This document shows, in pieces, positions 48,642 through 56,940 of a DNA stretch of 64,000 nt (position 1 is the first letter of the stretch; each line of letters begins with the position of its first letter). The notes under the pieces are model-generated. The model saw nothing but the letters and a program-made list of their open reading frames with translations, had not been told where the DNA came from and searched no databases. The position numbers and the translations under genes are program-made. The stretch comes from Leucobacter muris (GTDB taxonomy: Bacteria; Actinomycetota; Actinomycetes; Actinomycetales; Microbacteriaceae): assembly GCF_004028235.1 (NCBI RefSeq), contig NZ_CP035037.1, positions 1,054,001 through 1,118,000 on the forward strand, given 5' to 3'.

Positions 48642-49447
48642 GTGCGAACGCGATCCCCACCCCCTACGAAGACCTGCTGCGCGAGGTGCATGAGCACGGC
48701 ACTCCCAAGAGCGACCGCACCGGCACGGGCACCCGCAGCCTCTTCGGGCGGCAGATCCGCTTCGACCTCGCCGATTCGTTCCCGCTGATCACCACGAAGC
48801 GCGTGCACTTCAAGTCGGTGGCGGTCGAACTGCTGTGGTTCCTGCGCGGCGAGGGCAACATCGACTTCCTCAAGCAGCACGGGGTGACCATCTGGGACGA
48901 GTGGGCCGACGAGAACGGCGACCTCGGCCCCGTCTACGGCGTGCAGTGGCGCTCGTGGCCCGCTCCGGGCGGCGAGCACATCGACCAGATCTCGCGGGTG
49001 ATCGAGCAGCTGCGCGACAACCCCGACTCGCGACGCCTCATCGTGTCGGCCTGGAACGTCGCCGACATCGACGAGATGGCGCTCGCCCCCTGCCACGCGT
49101 TCTTCCAGTTCTATGTGGCCGACGGCAGGCTCTCGTGCCAGCTCTACCAGCGCTCGGCCGACATGTTCCTCGGCGTGCCCTTCAACATCGCGAGTTACGC
49201 CCTGCTCACCCTCATGGTGGCGCAGCAGACGGGGCTCGAGCCGGGCGAGTTCGTGTGGACCGGCGGCGACTGCCACATCTACGACAACCACGTCGAGCAG
49301 GTCGAGCGCCAGCTGGCGCGCGATCCGTTCCCGTACCCGACCATCGAGATCCGCAAGGCCGACTCGATCCTCGACTACACTCTCGACGACTTCGAGGTGG
49401 TCGGCTACGAGCACCATCCCGGCATCAAGGCCCCGGTGGCGGTCTGA
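48638..49447 (+). CDS. thyA: Thymidylate synthase
   Basis: 269 residues; methylates dUMP with methylene-tetrahydrofolate. Catalytic Cys152 in [12 protein letters not shown], substrate motifs [19 protein letters not shown] and [19 protein letters not shown]. The GTG 48638 overlaps the upstream gene. folA follows by 3 nt, the usual thyA-folA pairing that recycles dihydrofolate. Confidence 0.97.
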   Translation: MSANAIPTPYEDLLREVHEHGTPKSDRTGTGTRSLFGRQIRFDLADSFPLITTKRVHFKSVAVELLWFLRGEGNIDFLKQHGVTIWDEWADENGDLGPVYGVQWRSWPAPGGEHIDQISRVIEQLRDNPDSRRLIVSAWNVADIDEMALAPCHAFFQFYVADGRLSCQLYQRSADMFLGVPFNIASYALLTLMVAQQTGLEPGEFVWTGGDCHIYDNHVEQVERQLARDPFPYPTIEIRKADSILDYTLDDFEVVGYEHHPGIKAPVAV

Positions 49448-49450
49448 GCC

Positions 49451-50074
49451 GTGACGCGCGCGGATGAGCTGCGGCCCGAGCTGACCGCGGGCGTCGGCGA
49501 GGGGATCGGCATGATCTGGGCCGAGGCGCGGGGCGGCGCCATCGGCCGCGGTGGCACGATGCCCTGGCACCTGCCCGAGGATCTCGCGCACTTCAAGACC
49601 ACCACGTGGGGGGCGCCCGTCATCATGGGTCGCCGCACCTGGGAGTCGCTGCCCGAGCGCTTCCGGCCGCTGCCCGGCCGCGAGAACGTGGTCGTCACGC
49701 GCTCGGCGGGCTTCGAAGCGCGCGGCGCGGCGGCGGTGCCGTCGATCGAGAAGGCGCTCGAGCGCACGCGCGGCAGCGTGCGCGACGAGTACGAGACGCA
49801 CCTGCGTCGGCTGGCCGAGGATCCCGGCACGAGCTGCCAGGATCCGGGCGCCTGGCCGCCCAGGGCGGCATGGATCATGGGCGGCGGGCGGCTGTATCGC
49901 GCCGCGATGCCGTTCGCCGACGAGCTGGTGGTGACGAGGATCGAGCTCGACGTGCCCGACGCCGACACGTTCGCGCCTCAGATCGGGCCCGAGTGGCGGC
50001 TCGCCGAGCAGGGCGGCCCCCTCGTCTCGACGACGGGGCTCGGCTACCGGTTCGAGCGCTGGCTGCGCCGCTGA
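49451..50074 (+). CDS. folA: Dihydrofolate reductase with an insertion
   Basis: 207 residues, longer than the usual 160-170. Core motifs: GMIWAEARGGAIGRGGTMPW, HLPEDLAHFKTTTWGAPVIM, GRRTWESLPERFRPLPGREN and the NADPH-binding AAWIMGGGRLYRAAMPFADE. The extra residues are an insert of about 25 near position 115-135 (RGSVRDEYETHLRRLAEDPG) before the GGG strand. GTG 49451 is coupled to thyA. The enzyme regenerates tetrahydrofolate. Confidence 0.95.
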   Translation: MTRADELRPELTAGVGEGIGMIWAEARGGAIGRGGTMPWHLPEDLAHFKTTTWGAPVIMGRRTWESLPERFRPLPGRENVVVTRSAGFEARGAAAVPSIEKALERTRGSVRDEYETHLRRLAEDPGTSCQDPGAWPPRAAWIMGGGRLYRAAMPFADELVVTRIELDVPDADTFAPQIGPEWRLAEQGGPLVSTTGLGYRFERWLRR

Positions 50075-50209
50075 GAGCGACGATCGCGGGCGGAAGCGGC
50101 GGCGCCGAACCCGACTGCGGCGGCGCCCCCGGAACCGGCGGCCTCGCTGAAACCGCCGGGTTCGGCGGGGCGGGGCGCAGACTGCGGGGCCCGGGTCAGC
50201 AGAGTCCGG

Positions 50210-50215
50210 TAGCCT
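50210..50215 (+). promoter_or_regulatory. -10 box, leaderless dapA
   Basis: TAGCCT ends 6 nt before the dapA GTG. Confidence 0.5.
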
Positions 50216-50221
50216 AGTACG

Positions 50222-51199
50222 GTGGCAATCCAGCAAAACCCCTTCGGTCAGGTGCTCGTCGCGCTCGTCACGCCCTTCCAGGCTGACGGCGAGGTCGATT
50301 GGCCGGCCGTCGAGAAGCACATCGACGACTGCATTCAGAGCGGTGCCGACGGCATCGTGGTCACCGGCACCACCGGCGAGACCTCCACGCTGACCGACCC
50401 CGAGAAGATCAAGCTCGTCGAGGTCGCCAAGTCGGTGGCCGCCGGCCGCGCGAAGATCATCACGGGCGGCGGGTCCAACGAGACCGCGCACGCCATCGAG
50501 CTCTACCAGGCCAGCGAGAAGGCCGGCGCCGACGGCGTCATGATCGTCACCCCCTACTACAACAAGCCCACCCAGGCGGGCCTGCTCACGCACTTCCGCA
50601 TGGTCGCCGACGCGACCGACCTGCCGGTGATCCTGTACGACATCCCCGGCCGCACCGGCGTGCCCATCAAGTACGAGACGATCCTGCGTCTCGCGAAGCA
50701 CCCCAACATCCTCGCCGTGAAGGACGCCAAGGGCGACTTCAGCGAGGAGAGCCGAGTGCTCAACCAGACCGACCTCATGTACTTCTCGGGCGACGACGCC
50801 AACGTGCTGCCGCACCTCTCGATCGGCGCGACCGGCCTCATCGGCGTGACCGCCAACATCGCCTCGGCGCCCTACCGCGCCATCATCGACGCCGTCAACG
50901 CCGGCGACCTGCACACGGCCCGCGACGCCCACCAGCGCCTCGAGCCGCTCGTGCGCGCGGTGATGACGCACGTGCCCGGCACGGTCGCGGCGAAGTACAT
51001 CCTGCACGGCCTCGGCCGCATCGGCAGCCCGCGCGTGCGCCTGCCCCTCGTGGGGCCGGAGGAGTGGGAGGCCGCCCTCATCGAGGACGAACTCGCGCTC
51101 GTGGCCGACGTGCCCGGCGTCGACCTCTCGAACTTCAGGCCGGACCGCAATGCGGCTGCCGGCGGTGCCCTGCCCCAGATCGCAGGCACCACCCGCTAA
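50222..51199 (+). CDS. dapA: 4-hydroxy-tetrahydrodipicolinate synthase
   Basis: 325 residues, a TIM barrel condensing pyruvate with aspartate semialdehyde. Schiff-base Lys167 (NILAVKDAKGDF), Tyr139 (VILYDIPGRTG) and the GTTGE motif at 49-53. GTG 50222 has a -10 box 6 nt upstream. 81 nt with two REP-like hairpins separate it from rnj; the dapA-rnj pair is common in actinobacteria. Confidence 0.97.
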   Translation: MAIQQNPFGQVLVALVTPFQADGEVDWPAVEKHIDDCIQSGADGIVVTGTTGETSTLTDPEKIKLVEVAKSVAAGRAKIITGGGSNETAHAIELYQASEKAGADGVMIVTPYYNKPTQAGLLTHFRMVADATDLPVILYDIPGRTGVPIKYETILRLAKHPNILAVKDAKGDFSEESRVLNQTDLMYFSGDDANVLPHLSIGATGLIGVTANIASAPYRAIIDAVNAGDLHTARDAHQRLEPLVRAVMTHVPGTVAAKYILHGLGRIGSPRVRLPLVGPEEWEAALIEDELALVADVPGVDLSNFRPDRNAAAGGALPQIAGTTR

Positions 51200-51205
51200 C
51201 GAAGC

Positions 51206-51269
51206 GGCCCCCTGAGCCTGTCGCAGGGGGAACCCAATAGCTGCTCCCCTCGACAGGCTCGGGGAGCAG
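51206..51269. repeat. Pair of REP-like hairpins between dapA and rnj
   Basis: First hairpin: CCCCCTG, loop AGCCTGTCG, CAGGGGG (51208-51230). Second: CTGCTCCCC, loop TCGACAGGCTC, GGGGAGCAG (51241-51269). Both carry the GAGCCTGTCG core, in opposite orientations, as in the element at 2765. Confidence 0.65.
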
Positions 51270-51280
51270 GCAAGGAACAC

Positions 51281-52957
51281 ATGACGAACCCCCCCTACGC
51301 CCCGCCCAAGCTCGAGAAGGGCACCCTTCGCATCACGCCGCTCGGCGGTCTCGGCGAGGTCGGTCGCAACATGACCGTCTACGAGATCGACGGCAAGCTG
51401 CTGATCGTCGACTGCGGCGTGCTCTTCCCCGAGGTGCAGCACCCGGGCGTCGACCTGATCCTGCCCGACATCAGCAAGATCGAGGACCGCCTGGGCGACA
51501 TCGTCGCCGTCGTGCTCACGCACGGCCACGAGGATCACATCGGCGGCGTGCCCTACCTGCTCAAGCTGCGCGAGGACATCCCCCTCGTGGGCTCGCGCCT
51601 CACGCTCGCCTTCGTCGAGGCGAAGCTCAAGGAGCACCGCATCCGGCCGAAGACCCGCGTCGTCGCCGAGGGCGACCGCGTCGAGTACGGCCCCTTCGAC
51701 CTCGAGTTCGTCGCGGTCAACCACTCGATCCCCGACGCCCTGGCCGTCGCGATCCGCACCGACGCCGGTCTTGTGATCGGCACGGGCGACTTCAAGATGG
51801 ATCAGCTGCCGCTCGACGGCCGCATCACCGACCTCCGCGCCTTCGCGAAGCTGGGCGAGGAGGGCGTCGACCTCTTCATGACCGACTCGACGAACGCCGA
51901 CGTGCCCGGCTTCACGCCGCTCGAGAAGAACATCGGCCCCGTCATCGAGCAGGTCATCGCGAAGACGCCGGGCAAGGTCGTCGTCGCGAGCTTCTCGAGC
52001 CACGTGCACCGCGTGCAGCAGGTGCTCGACGCCGCCCACGCGAACGGCCGCCGCGTCGTGCTGCTCGGCCGCTCGATGGTGCGCAACATGAAGATCGCGG
52101 CCGACCTCGGCTACCTCGACGTGCCCGAGGGCGTGCTCGTGGACCTCAAGAAGAGCGGCGACATCCCGGATCACCGCATCGTCTACATGTCGACCGGTTC
52201 GCAGGGCGAGCCGATGGCGGTGCTCAGCCGCATGGTCAACCGCGAGCACCAGGTCGAGGTAGGCGACGGCGACACCGTCATCATGGCGTCCAGTCTGATC
52301 CCGGGCAACGAGACCTCCGTCTACCGCGTGATCGACGGGCTCATCAAGCTCGGCGCCAACGTGGTGCACAAGGGCAACGCGAAGGTGCACGTGTCGGGTC
52401 ACGCCGCCGCGGGCGAGCTGCTCTACTGCTACAACATCGTGCGCCCCAAGAACGTCATGCCGATCCACGGCGAGTACCGCATGCTGGTGGCCAACGCCGC
52501 GCTCGCGATCGAGACGGGCGTGCCGCAGAACCGCACCGTCATCGCCGAGAACGGTACCGTCGTCGACCTCGCCGACGGCGTCGCCCGCGCGGTGGGCCAG
52601 CTCGACACCGAGTTCATCTACGTCGACGGCAAGAGCGTCGGCCGGGTCACCGACGACGATCTGCGGGACCGCCGCACGCTCGCCGAGGAGGGCTTCATCT
52701 CGGTGATCACCGTGGTCGAGCCCACGACCGCGCACATCGTGTCGGGCCCCGACATCCACGCGAAGGGCGTCGCCGAGGAGGCGCGGGTCTTCGAGAAGAT
52801 CAAGCCGCAGATCGCCGACGCGCTGGAGGCGGCCATGCAGGACGGCGTGACCGACCACCACCAGCTGCAGCAGATCACGCGCCGCACCATCGGCCGCTGG
52901 GTCGGCACGAAGCTGCGCCGCAAGGCGATGATCGTGCCCGTCGTGGTGGTGGTGTAG
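51281..52957 (+). CDS. rnj: Ribonuclease J
   Basis: 558 residues; 5'-3' exo- and endoribonuclease of the metallo-beta-lactamase/beta-CASP group. Zinc motif LTHGHEDHIGGVPYLL, beta-CASP segments GDFKMDQLPLDG, TDSTNADVPGFT and the late MPIHGEYRMLVANAAL. The start contains an in-frame run of seven C (NPPYAPPK), so not every such run here is broken. A ribosome site AAGGAAC precedes ATG 51281. Four nt later the Fem-type gene begins, so rnj leads the wall cluster. Confidence 0.96.
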   Translation: MTNPPYAPPKLEKGTLRITPLGGLGEVGRNMTVYEIDGKLLIVDCGVLFPEVQHPGVDLILPDISKIEDRLGDIVAVVLTHGHEDHIGGVPYLLKLREDIPLVGSRLTLAFVEAKLKEHRIRPKTRVVAEGDRVEYGPFDLEFVAVNHSIPDALAVAIRTDAGLVIGTGDFKMDQLPLDGRITDLRAFAKLGEEGVDLFMTDSTNADVPGFTPLEKNIGPVIEQVIAKTPGKVVVASFSSHVHRVQQVLDAAHANGRRVVLLGRSMVRNMKIAADLGYLDVPEGVLVDLKKSGDIPDHRIVYMSTGSQGEPMAVLSRMVNREHQVEVGDGDTVIMASSLIPGNETSVYRVIDGLIKLGANVVHKGNAKVHVSGHAAAGELLYCYNIVRPKNVMPIHGEYRMLVANAALAIETGVPQNRTVIAENGTVVDLADGVARAVGQLDTEFIYVDGKSVGRVTDDDLRDRRTLAEEGFISVITVVEPTTAHIVSGPDIHAKGVAEEARVFEKIKPQIADALEAAMQDGVTDHHQLQQITRRTIGRWVGTKLRRKAMIVPVVVVV

Positions 52958-52960
52958 CGA

Positions 52961-54094
52961 GTGTCGGGATCCCTCTCGGGAGCGGCCGGCTCACCGGGGG
53001 CGACCGCCCCCGGGGGAGCGGTCGCGCGCTTCGCGGGCGACGCCGAGCGCGCCGACTGGGACGCGCTGATCGCTGCGAACCCGGGGGGCGGCGAGGTCTG
53101 GATGGGCGACGCCTATCTCGACGTGAAGCGCCGAGAGGGCCGCTACCGCGATCACCGCGTGATCGTGGAGCGCCCCGGACGGGCCCCGATCGCCGTGGGT
53201 GTGCTCGCGAAGCGGGTGCCCCTGCTGGGGGAGTGGTGGCACCTGCCCGCCGGCCCCGCCGGTGAGAGCACCGAGGCCGTGCTCGAGGCCGCGGCGGCCG
53301 TCGCGGCGCTCGCGCGATCCCGCGGCGCGTTCCTGCTGAAGATCGAGCCCCGGCTGGATCCCTCGGCCCGCGACGCGATCCACGCCGCCGGCTACCGCGA
53401 CACCGTGCGCATCGTGCCGAACCCCTCGACCGTGATCGTCGACCTCGGCGACCCCGCCCGCTCCGAGGAGCAGCTCCTCGCCGGGCTCGGCAAGAAGGCC
53501 CGCAACTCGATCAACCGCGCGAAGCGCGACGGCATCGTCGCGACGCGGGTGTCCGCCACCGACGAGCACTGCGCAGCGCTCTACCGCCTGCTGCAGGAGA
53601 CCGCCGAGGGCCGCTTCGTGCTGCGCTCCGAGCGCTACTACCGCGAGTTCTGGCAGTCGTTCGAGCGCGCCGGATCCGGCCAGATGTTCCTCGCCCACCG
53701 CGACGACGCCGACGGCCGCCCCCAGCTCATCGCCGGCGCCTACGCGATGGCGCTCGGCGCGAAGACCACCTACAAGGACGGCGCCTCGGTGCGCGCGAAG
53801 ACGGCCTACGGGGCCTCGCACGCCCTGCAGTGGGAGGTGATCCGCTGGGCTCACGAGCGCGGCGCGGTCGCCCACGACCTCTGCGGTGCGCCGCCCGCGG
53901 CTCGCGCCGACGACCGAGAGCACCCCCTCCACGGCGTGGGACAGTTCAAACGCTCCTTCTCGCCGGACATCACCGACTACGCGGGGGCGTTCGACCTGCC
54001 GCTGAAGCCCGCGGCGTACCGCTTGTGGGCGACGCTCGGCGACCGTCTCGCCCGCCGCGCCTCGCTCGCGATCCGGAAGGACCCGTACTACTGA
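52961..54094 (+). CDS. FemAB-family peptidyltransferase 1
   Basis: 377 residues of double GNAT fold. Family marks: LLAGLGKKARNSINRAKRDG (tRNA/substrate loop), RFVLRSERYYREFWQSFERA and GASHALQWEVIRWAHERGAV, ending HPLHGVGQFKRSFSPDITDY. Fem proteins add amino acids from aminoacyl-tRNA to lipid II to make interpeptide bridges. GTG 52961 lies 3 nt after rnj; its stop overlaps the murJ ATG (TGATG). A second Fem gene follows murJ. Amino acid added not readable. Confidence 0.88.
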   Translation: MSGSLSGAAGSPGATAPGGAVARFAGDAERADWDALIAANPGGGEVWMGDAYLDVKRREGRYRDHRVIVERPGRAPIAVGVLAKRVPLLGEWWHLPAGPAGESTEAVLEAAAAVAALARSRGAFLLKIEPRLDPSARDAIHAAGYRDTVRIVPNPSTVIVDLGDPARSEEQLLAGLGKKARNSINRAKRDGIVATRVSATDEHCAALYRLLQETAEGRFVLRSERYYREFWQSFERAGSGQMFLAHRDDADGRPQLIAGAYAMALGAKTTYKDGASVRAKTAYGASHALQWEVIRWAHERGAVAHDLCGAPPAARADDREHPLHGVGQFKRSFSPDITDYAGAFDLPLKPAAYRLWATLGDRLARRASLAIRKDPYY

Positions 54095-55716
54095 TGGCCG
54101 CTGCGGGACTCATGCGCGCGAGCGCGGTGATGGCATCCGGCACCATGGTGTCGCGCATCCTCGGGCTCGCGAAGGCGATGCTGCTCGCCTACGCGATCGG
54201 ATCGGTCGGCTCGGTCTCGGCCGACGCGTTCCAGAACGGCAACCTGCTGCCCAACACGCTCTACATGATCCTGCTCGGCGGCATGCTCAACGCCGTGCTC
54301 GTGCCGCAGATCGTGAAGGCCGCGAAGAACCCCGACGGCGGCGCCGGCTACATCAACAAGATCCTCACGCTCATCTCGGTGGGCATGTTCGGCATCACGG
54401 TGCTCGCGATGCTCGCGGCGCCCTGGATCGTGCGGCTCACCGCGATGGCCTGGCCCCCCGAGCAGCTCGCCCTCGCGACCGCCTTCGCCTACTGGTGCCT
54501 GCCGCAGATCGTGTTCTACGGCCTCTACACCGTGCTGGGCGAGGTGCTGAACGCCCGCAGCGTGTTCGGGCCGTTCACCTGGGCGCCCGCGCTGAACAAC
54601 GTCATCGCGATCGCCGGCATCGTCGTGTTCATGCTGATGTTCGGGGCCGACCCGACCGGCGGGCTGCGCTCGGTCGTCGACTGGGACGCGCTCTCGATCG
54701 GCGTGCTCGCGGGCAGCGCCACGCTCGGCGTCGCGGCGCAGGCGCTGATCCTGTTCGTCTCGTGGCGCAAGGCCGGCATCCGCTACCGCCCCGACTTCAA
54801 GTGGAAGGGCATGGGCCTCGGCCACACCGCCCGCATCGCGGGCTGGAGCCTCGCGACCATCACCGTGATGCAGCTCGGCGGCTTCGTCACCAACAACATC
54901 GTCGCGACGGGCACCGGGGCCGGCCCCTCGACGAGCGCGATGGCGAACGTCTGGCTCATCTTCATGATGCCGCACTCGGTGATCGCGGTCTCGCTCGCCA
55001 CGGCCTACTTCACGCGGCTCTCGGAGTGGGGACAGACCGGTCGCATGGCCGAGTTCGTCGCGGACTTCTCGGCCTCGGCCCGGCAGATCGCGCTCGTCAT
55101 GGTGCTCGCCGCTTCGGCCGTGTTCGCGGCGGCGCCGTTCGTGGCGCGCATCATCAACTTCGGCGCGACGCCGCTGCAGGTCGATCAGTTCTCGGAGGCG
55201 CTGCAGGCGTACGTGGTGAGCCTCGCCGCCTACAGCTTCCTGTTCATCGTGCAGCGCGCCTTCTACGCGCTCTCCGATACGCGCACCCCGTTCCTCTTCA
55301 CCTCGGTGCAGATGGGACTCGTCATCGCGCTGTCGCTGCTGCTGCTGCTCGCCCCGCCCGCGAAGGTCGGCATGCTGTTCGCCGGGGTGTGGTCGTTCGC
55401 CACGATCGTGCAGGCGCTGCTGGCCACGTGGCTGCTGCGACGCAAGATCGGCTCGATCGACGGCCGCCGGATCGCGCAGAGTCTCGTGAAGTTCGTGCTC
55501 GCCGCGGTTCCGGCCGTGGCGCTCGGCCTGCTCGCGACGTGGCTGCTGCGGCTCGCCGTGCCCGCGTACGACGCGGTGCTCGCGATCCCGTTCGCCGCCG
55601 CGGTGGCGGGGATCGTCGCCGCCGTCTACGTGGTCGCGCTTCGTCTGCTGCGCTCGCCCGAACTCGCCGAACTCACCGGCTTCGTCTCACGCAAACTCGG
55701 AAGGAACCGTTCGTGA
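54094..55716 (+). CDS. murJ: Lipid II flippase MurJ
   Basis: 540 residues with about 14 helices of the MOP flippase fold. Conserved MurJ segments: MVSRILGLAKAMLLAYAIGS, DAFQNGNLLPNTLYMILLGG and FSASARQIALVMVLAASAVF. It moves lipid II to the outer face for peptidoglycan assembly. ATG 54094 overlaps the upstream Fem stop and its TGA overlaps the downstream Fem GTG, so the three proteins are tightly coupled. The large C-terminal kinase-like extension of mycobacterial MviN is absent. Confidence 0.95.
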   Translation: MAAAGLMRASAVMASGTMVSRILGLAKAMLLAYAIGSVGSVSADAFQNGNLLPNTLYMILLGGMLNAVLVPQIVKAAKNPDGGAGYINKILTLISVGMFGITVLAMLAAPWIVRLTAMAWPPEQLALATAFAYWCLPQIVFYGLYTVLGEVLNARSVFGPFTWAPALNNVIAIAGIVVFMLMFGADPTGGLRSVVDWDALSIGVLAGSATLGVAAQALILFVSWRKAGIRYRPDFKWKGMGLGHTARIAGWSLATITVMQLGGFVTNNIVATGTGAGPSTSAMANVWLIFMMPHSVIAVSLATAYFTRLSEWGQTGRMAEFVADFSASARQIALVMVLAASAVFAAAPFVARIINFGATPLQVDQFSEALQAYVVSLAAYSFLFIVQRAFYALSDTRTPFLFTSVQMGLVIALSLLLLLAPPAKVGMLFAGVWSFATIVQALLATWLLRRKIGSIDGRRIAQSLVKFVLAAVPAVALGLLATWLLRLAVPAYDAVLAIPFAAAVAGIVAAVYVVALRLLRSPELAELTGFVSRKLGRNRS

Positions 55717-56774
55717 CCTCCCTCACCGTGACCCCCTGCACCGACCGGGAGCTCTGGGACTCGACCGTCAAGCGCCTCGGCGGGCATCCGCTGCAGCTGT
55801 GGGGCTGGGGCGAACTCAAGTCGGCGCACCGCTGGAGCGCCGAGCGCGTGCTCGTGCGCTCGGGATCCGGCGCCTCCGCCGACGTGGTGGGCGCCTGCCA
55901 GCTGCTGACCCGCACCCTGCCGGGGCCGCTCGGCGGCTTCGTCTACGCCCCCCGCGGCCCCGTCCTCGCGCACGCCTGGGGCGAGTCGGCGGCGGGGGAT
56001 CCCGATCTCCCGGCCGCGCAGCCCGCGCCCGCCGAGGTGGCCGACGCCGTCGCCGCGCACGTGCACGGCTCCCGGCGGGCCGTCGCGGTGTCGATCGAGC
56101 CCGACGAGGACGCGGAAGTCTTCCCGCTCTCGGGCGGCTGGCGCGAGGCGAAGACCCCGGTGCTGCCCGCGAGAACCCTGATCCTCGACCTGCGGCGCTC
56201 CGAGGACGAACTACTCGCCGACATGTCGAAGAAGCACCGCCAGTACGTGCGCAAGGCGGGCCGCGAGGAGTCGCTGTCGATCCGGCCCGTCGAGACAATC
56301 GCGCAGCTCGACGAGTGCCTCGAGGTCTACCGCCAGACGAGCGAGCGCGCCGACTTCGGCCTGCACGAGGATTCCTACTACCACGACGCGTTCACGATGC
56401 TCGGCGACGATTCGCCCGTGTGGGCCGCGTACGTCGAGGAGCGGCCGGTCGCGTTCCTGTTCATGGCGAAGTCGGCGCGCACCGCCTTCGAGCTCTACGG
56501 CGGCATGGACGAGACCGGGCAGCGGCTGCGCGCGAACTACGCGCTCAAGTGGCACGTGATCCGCGAGATGAAGCGGCTCGGGATCGAGCGCTACGACTTC
56601 GGCGGCCTCATCAACGACGGCGTGACCACGTTCAAGAAGGGCTGGGCCTCGCACGAGAACCTGCTCGCAGGGTCGTGGGACCGGCCGGGGCCGGGCTACC
56701 GGGTCTGGGCCGAGGGCCTGCCGCTCGTGAAGAAGGCGGTGCGGGCGTTGCGACGACGCGGAGCGTCGGCGTAG
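55713..56774 (+). CDS. FemAB-family peptidyltransferase 2
   Basis: 353 residues, from GTG 55713 overlapping the murJ stop (GTGA). The start WDSTVKRLGGHPLQLWGWGE is the typical Fem N-terminus; then LLADMSKKHRQYVRKAGREE, ELYGGMDETGQRLRANYALK and YDFGGLINDGVTTFKKGWAS. It is clearly diverged from the copy at 52961, so the two probably add different residues. The last 12 codons lie in a 57-bp direct repeat that recurs just after the stop. Confidence 0.9.
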   Translation: MTSLTVTPCTDRELWDSTVKRLGGHPLQLWGWGELKSAHRWSAERVLVRSGSGASADVVGACQLLTRTLPGPLGGFVYAPRGPVLAHAWGESAAGDPDLPAAQPAPAEVADAVAAHVHGSRRAVAVSIEPDEDAEVFPLSGGWREAKTPVLPARTLILDLRRSEDELLADMSKKHRQYVRKAGREESLSIRPVETIAQLDECLEVYRQTSERADFGLHEDSYYHDAFTMLGDDSPVWAAYVEERPVAFLFMAKSARTAFELYGGMDETGQRLRANYALKWHVIREMKRLGIERYDFGGLINDGVTTFKKGWASHENLLAGSWDRPGPGYRVWAEGLPLVKKAVRALRRRGASA

Positions 56775-56879
56775 ACCGCAGTGCCGCCCACGGCGGCAGC
56801 CTACGGAGCGGAGCGAGGGGTAGCGGGCGTTGCGACGACGCGGAGCGTCGGCGTAGCCCGCAGTGCCGCCCACGGCGGC
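56741..56879. repeat. 57-bp direct repeat overlapping the fem gene end
   Basis: Copy 1 at 56741-56797 includes the last codons and stop of the fem gene; copy 2 at 56823-56879 is intergenic. They differ at one base and are 82 bp apart start to start. Each copy contains CGACGCGGAGCGTCG and GCCGCCCACGGCGGC hairpins. Together they fill the gap before ftsK. Confidence 0.9.
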
Positions 56880-56928
56880 GAAACGGGGCACCTCGGAGCG
56901 TCACGTCGCGAATGTCGGCGGTCGAACG

Positions 56929-56934
56929 TACCCT
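56929..56934 (+). promoter_or_regulatory. -10 box, leaderless ftsK
   Basis: TACCCT ends 6 nt before the ftsK ATG; the bases between (TTTAGC) hold no ribosome site. Confidence 0.5.
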
Positions 56935-56940
56935 TTTAGC

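Noticed and set aside
48290..52861. A 1523-residue minus-strand gene
   Set aside because: It is a shadow of thyA, folA, dapA and rnj, with Arg/His/Val-rich low-quality translation; the same holds for other long antisense frames, for example 32088-36218 and 20358-22157.
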